Below are positions 6,539-6,742 of a stretch of DNA of 6,742 nt, one piece after another. The notes beneath the pieces are model-generated. The model searched no databases. It saw only the letters and a program-made list of their open reading frames with translations, and had not been told where the DNA came from. Position 1 is the stretch's first letter. Every line of letters begins with the position of its first letter. The DNA lies in the NCBI GenBank assembly GCA_025936595.1, contig JAICTB010000122.1, positions 1 to 6,742 on the forward strand, in the 5' to 3' direction. This DNA is from Thermoleophilia bacterium (GTDB lineage Bacteria > Actinomycetota > Thermoleophilia > Gaiellales > Gaiellaceae). Position numbers and translations under genes: made by a program.

Positions 6539-6742
<204 letters not shown>

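Overview
The window is very GC-rich bacterial chromosome with ordinary housekeeping content. Seven overlapping or closely spaced minus-strand genes, plus the end of an eighth, form what looks like a single operon. Read 5'->3' on the minus strand they are: lepA (3' end only, entering at the right edge), hemW, hrcA, dnaJ, prmA, mtaB, a HIT-family nucleotide hydrolase, and yqeY. The 3' end of one unrelated plus-strand gene, a DHA2-type MFS transporter, sits at the left edge and converges on yqeY. The direct pairing of hrcA with dnaJ, with no grpE or dnaK between them, and the lepA-hemW lead-in resemble actinobacterial genomes. The prmA-mtaB-yqeY tail resembles the Bacillus dnaK-region neighbourhood. 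With the high GC this suggests a deep-branching actinobacterium (for example Thermoleophilia), but that is inference and not proven by the sequence.

Layout: 2-301 MFS transporter C-terminus (+). 302-510 is the only sizeable non-coding gap; it holds a repeat-rich, partly palindromic segment (329-473) that looks like a small interspersed or REP-like element, and a short hairpin just after yqeY. 511-6742 is almost continuous minus-strand coding sequence. lepA/hemW and hrcA/dnaJ share one base (TGATG), mtaB/HIT overlap by 11 bases and HIT/yqeY by 4 bases (GTGA). The other gaps are 14 bases (dnaJ-prmA), 18 bases (prmA-mtaB) and 39 bases (hemW-hrcA, which contains GC-rich inverted repeats). Any promoter lies upstream of lepA outside the window, unless the hemW-hrcA gap hides one.

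Functionally the operon joins translation quality and modification factors (LepA/EF4, PrmA methylating ribosomal protein L11, MtaB thiomethylating tRNA A37, YqeY) with heme trafficking (HemW) and heat-shock control and chaperoning (HrcA, DnaJ). I found no sign of a novel defence, mobile or biosynthetic system. The points most worth a second look are the 329-473 element, the probable CTG start of the HIT gene, and the hybrid gene order with an hrcA that has no visible CIRCE operator nearby.
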